DNA of 6,943 bases from GCA-2719315 sp964448645 (GTDB lineage: Bacteria; Bacteroidota; Bacteroidia; Flavobacteriales; Flavobacteriaceae). Under the pieces are notes generated by a model. That model was not told the origin of the DNA, did not search any database, and saw only the letters and a list, made by a program, of their open reading frames with translations. Shown here one piece after another: positions 1-6,094 of this stretch; the first letter of the stretch is position 1; every line of letters starts with the position of its first letter. The translations under genes were made by a program, and so were the position numbers. Where the stretch lies: the NCBI GenBank assembly GCA_964448645.1, contig CAYUZY010000101.1:1-6943 (forward strand). Reading direction: 5' to 3'.

Positions 1-2438
1 GTAGATGATGACAGTCCTAATCTTATATAACCAAGACCAACATCGCTAATAGGTTTAAGTTTTTGATTAAATTTAATTTCTTTAAAAGATTTAAAAAAAG
101 CAATTGAATCATCTACAGTCATATTTAAAACGTCATTTATTGATTTTTCATAATATTGAACTTCACAAATTTCATTTTTAAATCGAGAACCTTTACATTC
201 ATTACATTCAATAATTACATCTGCCATAAATTGCATTTCAATTGTTAAAGAACCTTCTCCTTTGCAATTTTCACATCTTCCTCCATCAACATTAAAAGAA
301 AAATGCTTTGGTTTGTAATTTCTAATTTTAGATAATTCTAAAGAAGAGAATAAGTTTCTAATATCATCATATACTTTAATATATGTAACCGGATTAGACC
401 TAGAAGATTTTCCTATAGGGTTTTGGTCAACATACTCAACTCCTTTAAGTTCGTCAAAATTTCCATCTAAAGAAGAAAAATCACCTGGTTTTTTTGTGTA
501 GATATTAAATTTTCGTAATAATGCAGGATAAAGAATGTTTTTAACTAATGTAGTTTTGCCACTTCCTGAAATACCTGTTATTACGCTAAGACATTTTAAA
601 GGAAAATTTACATTAATATTTTTTAAATTATTTTCTCTTGCTCCTTTTAAAGAAATAAAATTATTGTGTCTGTTTTTTTGACTTTTCTTTAATATTTGAA
701 GATTTCCAGACAGATATTTTGATGTTAATGTTTCTTTTTTTAAAAAATCTTTTAATGATCCATAAGCAATAATTTCCCCTCCCAAACTTCCTGCATAAGG
801 ACCTATATCAATTATATGATCTGAAGATTTAATTATTGACTCATCATGCTCAACAACAATAATTGTGTTTCCTAGATCTCTTAGCCTTTTTAAAACTTTA
901 ATTAGATTTTCTGTATCCTTAGAATGGAGCCCTACAGAAGGCTCATCAAGAACATAAATAGACCCTACTAAATTACTACCAAGTGATGCGGCTAATTGAA
1001 TTCTTTGAGATTCTCCTCCAGAAAGAGAGTTTGATTTTCTATTTAGAGTTAAATAACCTAAACCAACATCTTTTAAATATTGAAGTCTATTTTTAATCTC
1101 AATTAATAATATTTTTGAAATTTCTTTTTCATTTATAGAAAGAGTAATAGAATTAAAGTGATTTAAAAGATTACTTATTGATATTTTTAGTAAATCAGAC
1201 AATGTTTTATTTGAAATTTTAACATAATTACTTTCTTTTCTTAACCTAGAACCTTTACATTCATTACATTTTGTTTTCCCTCTATATCTTGAAAGGAGGA
1301 CTCTGTTTTGAATTTTATAACTTTTTGCTTCAATTTTTTTAAAAAAACCTTTTATTCCAATAAAATGATTATTTCCTTCCCACAAAGTTTCAATTTCATC
1401 ATTTTTTAATTTATGAATAGGTTTGTGAATAGGAAAATTAAACTTATGAGAATTATTAATTAATTTTTTGTAATATTTATTAAAAGAATTTCCTCTCCAG
1501 GGAACTATTGCATGATCAAAGATTGATAATGTTTTATTAGGAATTACAAGATCAAAATCTATATCAATAATATCTCCATAACCTCCACACTTTTTACATG
1601 CACCATAAGGATTATTAAAATTAAAAAAGTGAATATTTGGATTTAAAAAATTTATACCATCTAATTCAAACTTATTTGAAAAATTTATTCTTTTATTATT
1701 GTTTAGATTGAATAGTGAACAATTACCTTTTCCTTCATAAAAGGCAATTTCAACTGAATCTGATAATTCCTTGTAAAAATCAGAGTCTCTTCTATGAATA
1801 AACCTGTCAATCACAATCTCTATTTGATCAATTTTTTGATTAATAACATTATCTATATCAATGATTTTATTTTTAATAAAAACCCTTACGAATCCTTGTT
1901 GTTTTAATGTTTTTATTTGATTTAATACTTTTTTATCATTAACAAAATGAAAAGGTGCTAAAAGCAAATATTTGTCTTTAGACTTATTTAATTTTATATG
2001 ATTTATAACTGATTCAGCAGTATCTTTTTTAACTTCTTTTCCAGAAATTGGAGAAAAGGTTTTTCCAATTCTTGAATAAAATAATTTTAAATAATCATAA
2101 ATTTCTGTTTTTGTTCCAACTGTTGATCGCGGGTTAGTATTATTTATTTTTTGTTGTATAGCTATAGAAGGAGATAATCCTTTTATGTAATCTACTTTTG
2201 GTTTATTTAGTCTTCCCATAAATTGTCTAACATATGAAGACAAGCTTTCCACGTATCTTCTTTGACCTTCAGCATAAATAGTATCAAAAGCTAATGTAGA
2301 TTTTCCAGATCCAGATAAACCTGTAAAAACAGTTAATTTATTTCTAGGAATTACTATGTCTATATTTTTAAGATTATTCAGTTTGGCTCCTTTGACAATT
2401 ATATATTCTTTAGGATCATAATCTTGAATTCTCTTCAT
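1..2438 (-). CDS. uvrA: UvrA, excinuclease ABC subunit A (3' end cut by window)
   Basis: UvrA is the cytoplasmic ATPase that scans DNA for bulky lesions with UvrB and loads UvrB for nucleotide excision repair. The first 812 codons are open without a stop or frameshift and run off the left edge; the family is usually about 920-950 residues, so roughly the last 110-130 are missing. First ABC half: Walker A GLSGSGKST at 40-48, NTNPRSTVGT near 100-109, signature LSGGE at 472-476, Walker B VLDEP at 496-500. Second half: Walker A GISGSGKTT at 622-630. The C-terminal zinc finger is complete (C722-X2-C725-X19-C745-X2-C748). The insertion-domain zinc module has only its second cysteine pair (C281, C284), and a further CxxC lies at C391/C394. 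The sequence leaves the window just before the second signature. The ATG at 2438 gives the expected N-terminus leading into KGAKLNNLKNI. It is divergent from the sigma-factor gene. Confidence 0.98.
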   Translation of the reverse strand, partial: MKRIQDYDPKEYIIVKGAKLNNLKNIDIVIPRNKLTVFTGLSGSGKSTLAFDTIYAEGQRRYVESLSSYVRQFMGRLNKPKVDYIKGLSPSIAIQQKINNTNPRSTVGTKTEIYDYLKLFYSRIGKTFSPISGKEVKKDTAESVINHIKLNKSKDKYLLLAPFHFVNDKKVLNQIKTLKQQGFVRVFIKNKIIDIDNVINQKIDQIEIVIDRFIHRRDSDFYKELSDSVEIAFYEGKGNCSLFNLNNNKRINFSNKFELDGINFLNPNIHFFNFNNPYGACKKCGGYGDIIDIDFDLVIPNKTLSIFDHAIVPWRGNSFNKYYKKLINNSHKFNFPIHKPIHKLKNDEIETLWEGNNHFIGIKGFFKKIEAKSYKIQNRVLLSRYRGKTKCNECKGSRLRKESNYVKISNKTLSDLLKISISNLLNHFNSITLSINEKEISKILLIEIKNRLQYLKDVGLGYLTLNRKSNSLSGGESQRIQLAASLGSNLVGSIYVLDEPSVGLHSKDTENLIKVLKRLRDLGNTIIVVEHDESIIKSSDHIIDIGPYAGSLGGEIIAYGSLKDFLKKETLTSKYLSGNLQILKKSQKNRHNNFISLKGARENNLKNINVNFPLKCLSVITGISGSGKTTLVKNILYPALLRKFNIYTKKPGDFSSLDGNFDELKGVEYVDQNPIGKSSRSNPVTYIKVYDDIRNLFSSLELSKIRNYKPKHFSFNVDGGRCENCKGEGSLTIEMQFMADVIIECNECKGSRFKNEICEVQYYEKSINDVLNMTVDDSIAFFKSFKEIKFNQKLKPISDVGLGYIRLGLSSS

Positions 2439-2455
2439 TTTGTTTTGAAAAAAGT

Positions 2456-2463
2456 CAAAAATA
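2456..2463 (-). promoter_or_regulatory. Candidate uvrA promoter, -7 box TATTTTTG
   Basis: On the minus strand this reads TATTTTTG, an exact match to the Bacteroidota -7 consensus TAnnTTTG. It ends 17 bases before the uvrA ATG, which would leave a leader of roughly a dozen bases. I do not see a clear -33 TTTG at the expected spacing, and such boxes arise easily by chance in AT-rich DNA, so this is tentative. Confidence 0.4.
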
Positions 2464-2465
2464 CA

Positions 2466-2478
2466 ACTATTTAATAGT
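2466..2478. promoter_or_regulatory. 13-bp palindrome just upstream of the uvrA -7 box
   Basis: ACTATT-T-AATAGT is a perfect inverted repeat with six-base arms around one central base. It sits immediately upstream of the candidate uvrA -7 box, where a dimeric repressor could block polymerase. It could be an operator, but palindromes of this length and composition are not rare in such AT-rich DNA. No LexA-type or other known box is recognised. Confidence 0.25.
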
Positions 2479-2531
2479 ATTTATTTCATAGTGTTAATTA
2501 AAGTCTATTTTCACTTATATTAAAAAAAAAC

Positions 2532-2539
2532 TATATTTG
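2532..2539 (+). promoter_or_regulatory. Candidate sigma-factor promoter, -7 box TATATTTG
   Basis: TATATTTG matches TAnnTTTG exactly. About 19-20 bases upstream is a T-rich stretch (TTTTC near 2508-2512) that could serve as a weak -33 element. Transcription would then start near 2545, giving a leader of about 80 bases before the sigma-factor ATG at 2625 that contains the inverted repeats annotated separately. Confidence 0.45.
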
Positions 2540-2563
2540 TTAAAAATTTTGCCTATAAAATAA

Positions 2564-2621
2564 AACTACTTTTTAAATAAATATCGAAAACAAACTCCTT
2601 TTTAAAGGAACTAAAGTAGTT
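2564..2621 (+). promoter_or_regulatory. Nested inverted repeats in the leader of the sigma-factor gene
   Basis: An outer nine-base inverted repeat pairs AACTACTTT (2564-2572) with AAAGTAGTT (2613-2621). Inside it, TCCTTT (2596-2601) faces AAAGGA (2604-2609), forming a short hairpin. CTTTTTAAA also occurs twice as a direct repeat (2569-2577 and 2598-2606), so alternative pairings are possible. The outer 3' arm ends three bases before the ATG at 2625, so in RNA the structure would hide the region where a ribosome binds. A role in translation control, or as a protein-binding site, is inference. Confidence 0.4.
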
Positions 2622-2624
2622 ATT

Positions 2625-3221
2625 ATGGAAAACAAAATCACCCCTGAAACATCTGATTCTTTATTAATTGAGCATTATTTAAAAGGTAATGAAATTGCTT
2701 TAGAGTATATTATTAATAAACATCAACAAAAAATCTTCAATTTTATTTATTCAAAAGTACATGACAGAGATATTTCTGAAGATATTTTTCAAGAAACATT
2801 CATTAAGGTAATTAAAACTTTAAAAAATGGTGTTTACAATGAAGAAGGGAAATTTTTACCTTGGGTAATGAGAATTTCTCATAATTTAGTGATTGATTTT
2901 TTTAGAAAAAATAATAGAATTAAGACTATAAAAAGTAAAGAAGATATTGATATTTTTCAGTTTATTAGTGATGGTTCTCCAAATGCAGAAAGTATCCTTA
3001 TAAATGATCAAATAATTAAAGATATTCAAAAGTTAATTCAAGAACTTCCTGAGGATCAAAAAGAAGTTTTAATTATGAGGTTGTACAGAGATATGAGTTT
3101 TAAAGAAATTGCAGAAAATACAAAAGTAAGCATAAATACTGCTCTAGGAAGAATGAGATATGCTGTAATTAACCTTAGAAAATTAATTAAGGAGAATAAT
3201 ATTTTTTTGACGACTAAATAG
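2625..3221 (+). CDS. ECF-type sigma-70 family RNA polymerase sigma factor
   Basis: This protein would direct RNA polymerase core enzyme to a subset of promoters. It is 198 residues, normal for a two-domain ECF factor. The sigma-2 domain spans about residues 25-98, with the core-binding stretch SEDIFQETFIKVIKTL at 51-66 and the -10 recognition helix around WVMRISHNLVIDFFRKNNR (80-98). A linker follows to about 125. Sigma-4 covers about 130-190, with LPEDQKEVLIMRLYRDMSFKEI opening the helix-turn-helix and VSINTALGRMRYAVINLRK as the recognition helix region. Regions 1.1 and 3 of housekeeping sigmas are absent. No membrane anti-sigma gene adjoins; the next gene is a 44-codon soluble protein. From memory, near-identical proteins are common in Flavobacteriia with this neighbourhood. 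The regulon cannot be read from the sequence. The ATG follows a foldable leader and lacks a Shine-Dalgarno sequence. Confidence 0.95.
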   Translation: MENKITPETSDSLLIEHYLKGNEIALEYIINKHQQKIFNFIYSKVHDRDISEDIFQETFIKVIKTLKNGVYNEEGKFLPWVMRISHNLVIDFFRKNNRIKTIKSKEDIDIFQFISDGSPNAESILINDQIIKDIQKLIQELPEDQKEVLIMRLYRDMSFKEIAENTKVSINTALGRMRYAVINLRKLIKENNIFLTTK

Positions 3222-3266
3222 TACAATTATTTTAAGTTTTTTTCGTTATATATGTAAAACATTTAT

Positions 3267-3401
3267 ATGACAAAAAATTACAATCTAAAAGAAGATATAG
3301 AAAAACTTCCAAGAAGTATTGTTTTAAAAAGAATATTGGCTTTTTCAAAATCTTATAAGAATTCTAAAAAAGACTTAAAAGTAGATTCTTTAGAGAATTA
3401 A
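3267..3401 (+). CDS. Small uncharacterised protein (44 aa) downstream of the sigma factor
   Basis: The reading frame encodes 44 residues, starting MTKNYNLKEDIEKLP and ending KVDSLEN. It is lysine-rich, has no signal peptide or membrane segment, and looks helical (IEKLPRSIVLKRILAFSKSY in the middle). It starts 45 bases after the sigma-factor stop on the same strand, so the two are probably co-transcribed. It ends seven bases from the end of the convergent nth gene. Codon use matches the neighbours, and I have a general memory of short proteins with a KxLxxILxFSKS-like core at this place in Flavobacteriia, which supports it being real. Function is unknown; binding to the sigma factor is possible but unproven. 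No Shine-Dalgarno sequence is seen, as usual for this group. Confidence 0.7.
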   Translation: MTKNYNLKEDIEKLPRSIVLKRILAFSKSYKNSKKDLKVDSLEN

Positions 3402-3408
3402 AAAAGAA

Positions 3409-4041
3409 TTATAAAATAGCTTTTCTTCCTATTTTTTTTGTGATAAAATCTTTTTGTTTATCCCATCCTCTAGCAGGAGAGTATTGTCTCCCATACCATA
3501 TTATTTGAAGGTGTAAGTCTTTCCATTTATTTTTTGGAAACAATCTTTTTGCATCTTTTTCGGTTTGAACAACATTTTTTCCATTTGAAAGACCCCATCT
3601 ATACATTAATCTGTGAATATGAGTGTCTACTGGGAATGATGGAATCCCAAATGCTTGAGTCATTACAACACTTGCAGTTTTATGTCCGATGCCAGGAAGA
3701 GATTCTAGATCATGAAAATTTTTAGGAATTTTTCCATTAAAATCATTGATTATTATTTTGGAAAGATTAAATATAGCTTTTGATTTTTTTGGAGATAATC
3801 CTACAGGTTTTATTATTTGACGAATTCGATCAACACCTAACTTTATCATTTCTTTCGGACTCTTTGCTTTTTCAAATAAAACAGATGTTATTTTATTAAC
3901 TCTAACATCTGTGGATTGGGCAGAAAGTAAAACAGCAATTAATAATGTATAAGGATCTTTATGATTTAAAGGAATTGGAATTTTTGGATATAATTTATCT
4001 AAATCTTTTATTATAAAATTAATTTTATCTTTCTTTAACAT
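3409..4041 (-). CDS. nth: Endonuclease III (DNA glycosylase/AP lyase) without an iron-sulfur cluster
   Basis: Endonuclease III removes oxidised pyrimidines and nicks at abasic sites in base excision repair. At 210 residues it has the family length. The helix-hairpin-helix is at about 113-126 (ESLPGIGHKTASVV), with catalytic lysine K121 and catalytic aspartate D139 in FPVDTHIHRL, matching K120 and D138 of the E. coli enzyme. The usual C-terminal four-cysteine [4Fe-4S] loop is absent: after WYGRQYSPARGW the chain ends in KKIGRKAIL, and the whole protein contains no cysteine. I recall the same ending in other flavobacterial proteins, so this appears to be a lineage form and not a degraded gene. 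The ATG at 4041 gives a standard N-terminus. It is divergent from the peroxiredoxin gene, 41 bp away. Confidence 0.96.
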   Translation of the reverse strand: MLKKDKINFIIKDLDKLYPKIPIPLNHKDPYTLLIAVLLSAQSTDVRVNKITSVLFEKAKSPKEMIKLGVDRIRQIIKPVGLSPKKSKAIFNLSKIIINDFNGKIPKNFHDLESLPGIGHKTASVVMTQAFGIPSFPVDTHIHRLMYRWGLSNGKNVVQTEKDAKRLFPKNKWKDLHLQIIWYGRQYSPARGWDKQKDFITKKIGRKAIL

Positions 4042-4048
4042 CTTATTA

Positions 4049-4078
4049 TTTTTATAATTCTAATTTAATAAAATCAAA
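4049..4078 (-). promoter_or_regulatory. Weak candidate nth promoter in the 41-bp divergent gap
   Basis: On the minus strand TTTG (4075-4078) is followed after 18 bases by TATAAAAA (4049-4056), which fits the TA half of the Bacteroidota -7 box but not its TTTG half. It lies directly before the nth ATG at 4041. No convincing promoter for the opposite gene is seen in the gap, so its promoter probably reaches into the start of nth. Confidence 0.25.
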
Positions 4079-4082
4079 AATC

Positions 4083-4541
4083 ATGAACATGTTAAAAATT
4101 GGTGATGTTGTTCCTAAAAATAAATTTATCGATAATTTAGGCAATACTCATTCTTTTCAAGATTATAAAGGATCAAAAATTATTCTATTTTTTTACCCAA
4201 GAGCAAATACTCCTGGTTGTACAGCTCAAGCATGTAATTTAAGAGATAATTACAAAAGATTAATTGAAAAAGGATATATTGTTTTTGGTATTAGTGCAGA
4301 TAATGTATCTCAGCAAAATAAATTTTCTAAGAAATACTCATTTCAATATTTGTTGATAGCAGATAAAGAGAAAGATTTAATTAATGCTTTTGGTGTATGG
4401 GGTTCTAAAAAATTTCAAGGAAGGGAGTATGAAGGAATTTATAGAACTACATTTTTAATCGATGAAAAAGGAATGGTATCTAAAGTAATTAATAAAGTAA
4501 AAACTAAAGATCATGCAGCTCAAATTTTAAATGAAATTTAA
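4083..4541 (+). CDS. bcp: Thioredoxin-dependent peroxiredoxin, Bcp/PrxQ type
   Basis: This cytoplasmic thiol peroxidase reduces hydrogen peroxide and organic hydroperoxides at the expense of thioredoxin. At 152 residues it is the normal length for one AhpC/TSA-fold domain. The active-site motif YPRANTPGCTAQAC (38-51) holds the PxxxTxxC signature (P39, T43) with peroxidatic cysteine C46; C51, five residues later, is the expected resolving cysteine of the PrxQ class. R121 in YRTTFLID is the conserved active-site arginine. The FGVWGSKKFQGREYEGIYR block is typical of Bcp. There is no signal peptide. The chosen ATG at 4083 gives MNMLKIGD; the ATG at 4089 (Met3) is an equally possible start. It is transcribed away from nth and ends eight bases from the convergent 489-residue gene. 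Its placement next to an oxidative-damage glycosylase suits a shared role in peroxide stress, which is inference. Confidence 0.96.
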   Translation: MNMLKIGDVVPKNKFIDNLGNTHSFQDYKGSKIILFFYPRANTPGCTAQACNLRDNYKRLIEKGYIVFGISADNVSQQNKFSKKYSFQYLLIADKEKDLINAFGVWGSKKFQGREYEGIYRTTFLIDEKGMVSKVINKVKTKDHAAQILNEI

Positions 4542-4549
4542 ATGTTTTT

Positions 4550-6019
4550 TTATTCTTTGGTCTTTTTATTTGTATAACCAAACATTTCTTGTTTAGTAAT
4601 TAAATCAGAAATTCCTTCAGGAAGTTTGTTTTCCCAACCTTTTTTTCCTTTTTTAATTTCTTTTAAAATATCTCTAGAAAAAATAGTTAAATATTTGGCC
4701 TCATAATCAAAAATATCAACAATTTTACCATTGTATTTGAAAAATTTATAAAACTCTTTCATTCTTGGATGCAAAATTAGATTATTACTATTTATGATTT
4801 CATCATTATCATCACTTTTCATAGGATAGAGATAAACTTTTAGATTATTATGAAACATTTTGCCAAATGCCTCAAGTATTCCCCCATCTAAATCATTATA
4901 ATAGTTTTCGTCAAAAATATCTACAAAGTTGTTTACACCTATAGTAAGACCTACCTGTTCAGATGTATAGTTAGAAAAGTAATCAACTAATTTATAATAT
5001 TCTTTAAACTTAGAAATCATAACTGTATGACCTAATGAACATAAAAGCTTTGCCCTGTCCATAAAATCACTTTCATCAATCTCTCCACTTGCGCTTAGAT
5101 TTGAAAGAGTTATTTCAAAAATAACTTCAGTGTTTTTAAAATCAACATTATTTTCTTTATTAAAAATCTCAAAAGACTTTTCAAACATATCGATATTAAC
5201 TTTTGTAACAGGTCGAAAACTTCCTCTTAGAGCTAAAATGCTTTTTTTATAAAGTATCCTGGCAGGTAAAATATTGTTTCCATTAGAATCAAACATAACA
5301 GCATCTGTCATTCCATTTCTAATTAACTCAAGACTCATAAGTCTATTATCTACTTCTTTAAAAACTGGACCTGAAAAGTTTATAGTATCAATTTCTATAG
5401 GAAGAAATCCAGTATTTAGACCATCCGTGTCTATGTGGTCATAAAGATATCTTAGTAATCGTTTTGGGTCATTATGCTTATAAAAAGCTCCATAAACTAG
5501 ATTAACACCCATAAAACCTAAAACTTCTTGTTGAAGTCTAGCTTCTTGATGATGAAATCTTATGTGAAGACTTATTTCACTATAATGTTCATCTGGATTT
5601 GTTTGAAAACGAATTCCCATCCAACCATGCCCTTTGTATTTTTTTGCAAAATCAATTGTTGTAACAGTATTTGCAAGAGTGAAAAATAATTTATTAGGAT
5701 GATCTTTTTTAGGTATTCTATCTTCTAGAAGGGCCATCTCATGATCTAACATCTTTTTTAATCTTGTTTCAGTAACATACCTTTTATCATCTTCTTCACC
5801 ATAAATTGTATCACTGAAATTTTTATCATATGCGCTAATAGTTTTAGCTATTGTCCCAGAAGCTCCTCCAACTCTAAAAAAATGTCTAGCAACTTCTTGT
5901 CCAGCACCTATTTCTGCAAACGTTCCGTATATAAATTGGTTTAAATTAATTCTTAGTGCTTTAGCATCAATTGAGGGTTTGTTATCAAACCCTACATCAC
6001 CAGGAATTTCAGCAACCAT
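4550..6019 (-). CDS. Conserved flavobacterial protein of unknown function (489 aa)
   Basis: I do not recognise a characterised function. The protein is 489 residues, with no signal peptide, no membrane segment and no beta-barrel signature, so it is probably cytoplasmic. Distinct blocks are IYGTFAEIGAGQEVARHFFR (30-49) followed by GGASGTIAKTISAYDK (51-66), HGWMGIRFQ (131-139), NFSGPVFKEVDNRLMSLELI (214-233), ALRGSFRPVTKVN (263-275), IFEITLSNL (300-308), GVNNFVDIFDENYY (361-374) with GGILEAFGKMF, and KEFYKFFKYNGKIVDI (421-436). From memory, close relatives occur in many Flavobacteriia and are often labelled TonB-dependent receptor or nicotinate-nucleotide adenylyltransferase; nothing in this sequence supports either label. 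The ATG at 6019 puts a short variable tail of about 20 residues before the first block. It is convergent with bcp and divergent from the PhnP-like gene. Confidence 0.93.
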   Translation of the reverse strand: MVAEIPGDVGFDNKPSIDAKALRINLNQFIYGTFAEIGAGQEVARHFFRVGGASGTIAKTISAYDKNFSDTIYGEEDDKRYVTETRLKKMLDHEMALLEDRIPKKDHPNKLFFTLANTVTTIDFAKKYKGHGWMGIRFQTNPDEHYSEISLHIRFHHQEARLQQEVLGFMGVNLVYGAFYKHNDPKRLLRYLYDHIDTDGLNTGFLPIEIDTINFSGPVFKEVDNRLMSLELIRNGMTDAVMFDSNGNNILPARILYKKSILALRGSFRPVTKVNIDMFEKSFEIFNKENNVDFKNTEVIFEITLSNLSASGEIDESDFMDRAKLLCSLGHTVMISKFKEYYKLVDYFSNYTSEQVGLTIGVNNFVDIFDENYYNDLDGGILEAFGKMFHNNLKVYLYPMKSDDNDEIINSNNLILHPRMKEFYKFFKYNGKIVDIFDYEAKYLTIFSRDILKEIKKGKKGWENKLPEGISDLITKQEMFGYTNKKTKE

Positions 6020-6080
6020 ACTTTAAATTTTAAATCTTTATTTAAAATTACAAACTTCCTCTTATTAGTTAACATTTATT

Positions 6081-6088
6081 TAAATTTG
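6081..6088 (+). promoter_or_regulatory. Candidate promoter for the PhnP-like gene, -7 box TAAATTTG
   Basis: TAAATTTG matches TAnnTTTG exactly and ends six bases before the ATG at 6095. If used, transcription would begin at or within a base or two of the start codon, giving a leaderless or nearly leaderless message. No -33 TTTG is seen at the usual distance, so the match may be chance. Confidence 0.3.
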
Positions 6089-6094
6089 TTTTAA

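Noticed and set aside
1..2438. Possible frameshift or pseudogene in uvrA, because the frame has no stop in the window
   Set aside because: The frame is continuous from the ATG at 2438 to base 1 with all expected motifs in order. It lacks a stop only because the window cuts the gene.
3385..3398. Small hairpin ATTCT-TTAG-AGAAT at the end of the 44-codon gene
   Set aside because: Five weak base pairs, within coding sequence and followed by an A run on the plus strand, do not make a convincing terminator.
3534..3725. Open reading frame of 63 codons on the plus strand inside nth
   Set aside because: It lies wholly antisense to the well-supported endonuclease III gene, including its catalytic region, and its translation resembles no family. 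It is a shadow of the real gene.
4522..4551. Possible terminator after bcp (AAATTT repeat followed by a run of seven T)
   Set aside because: The stem would consist only of A-T pairs and is separated from the T run, so it would not be a stable intrinsic terminator. The T run also forms part of the end of the convergent gene.
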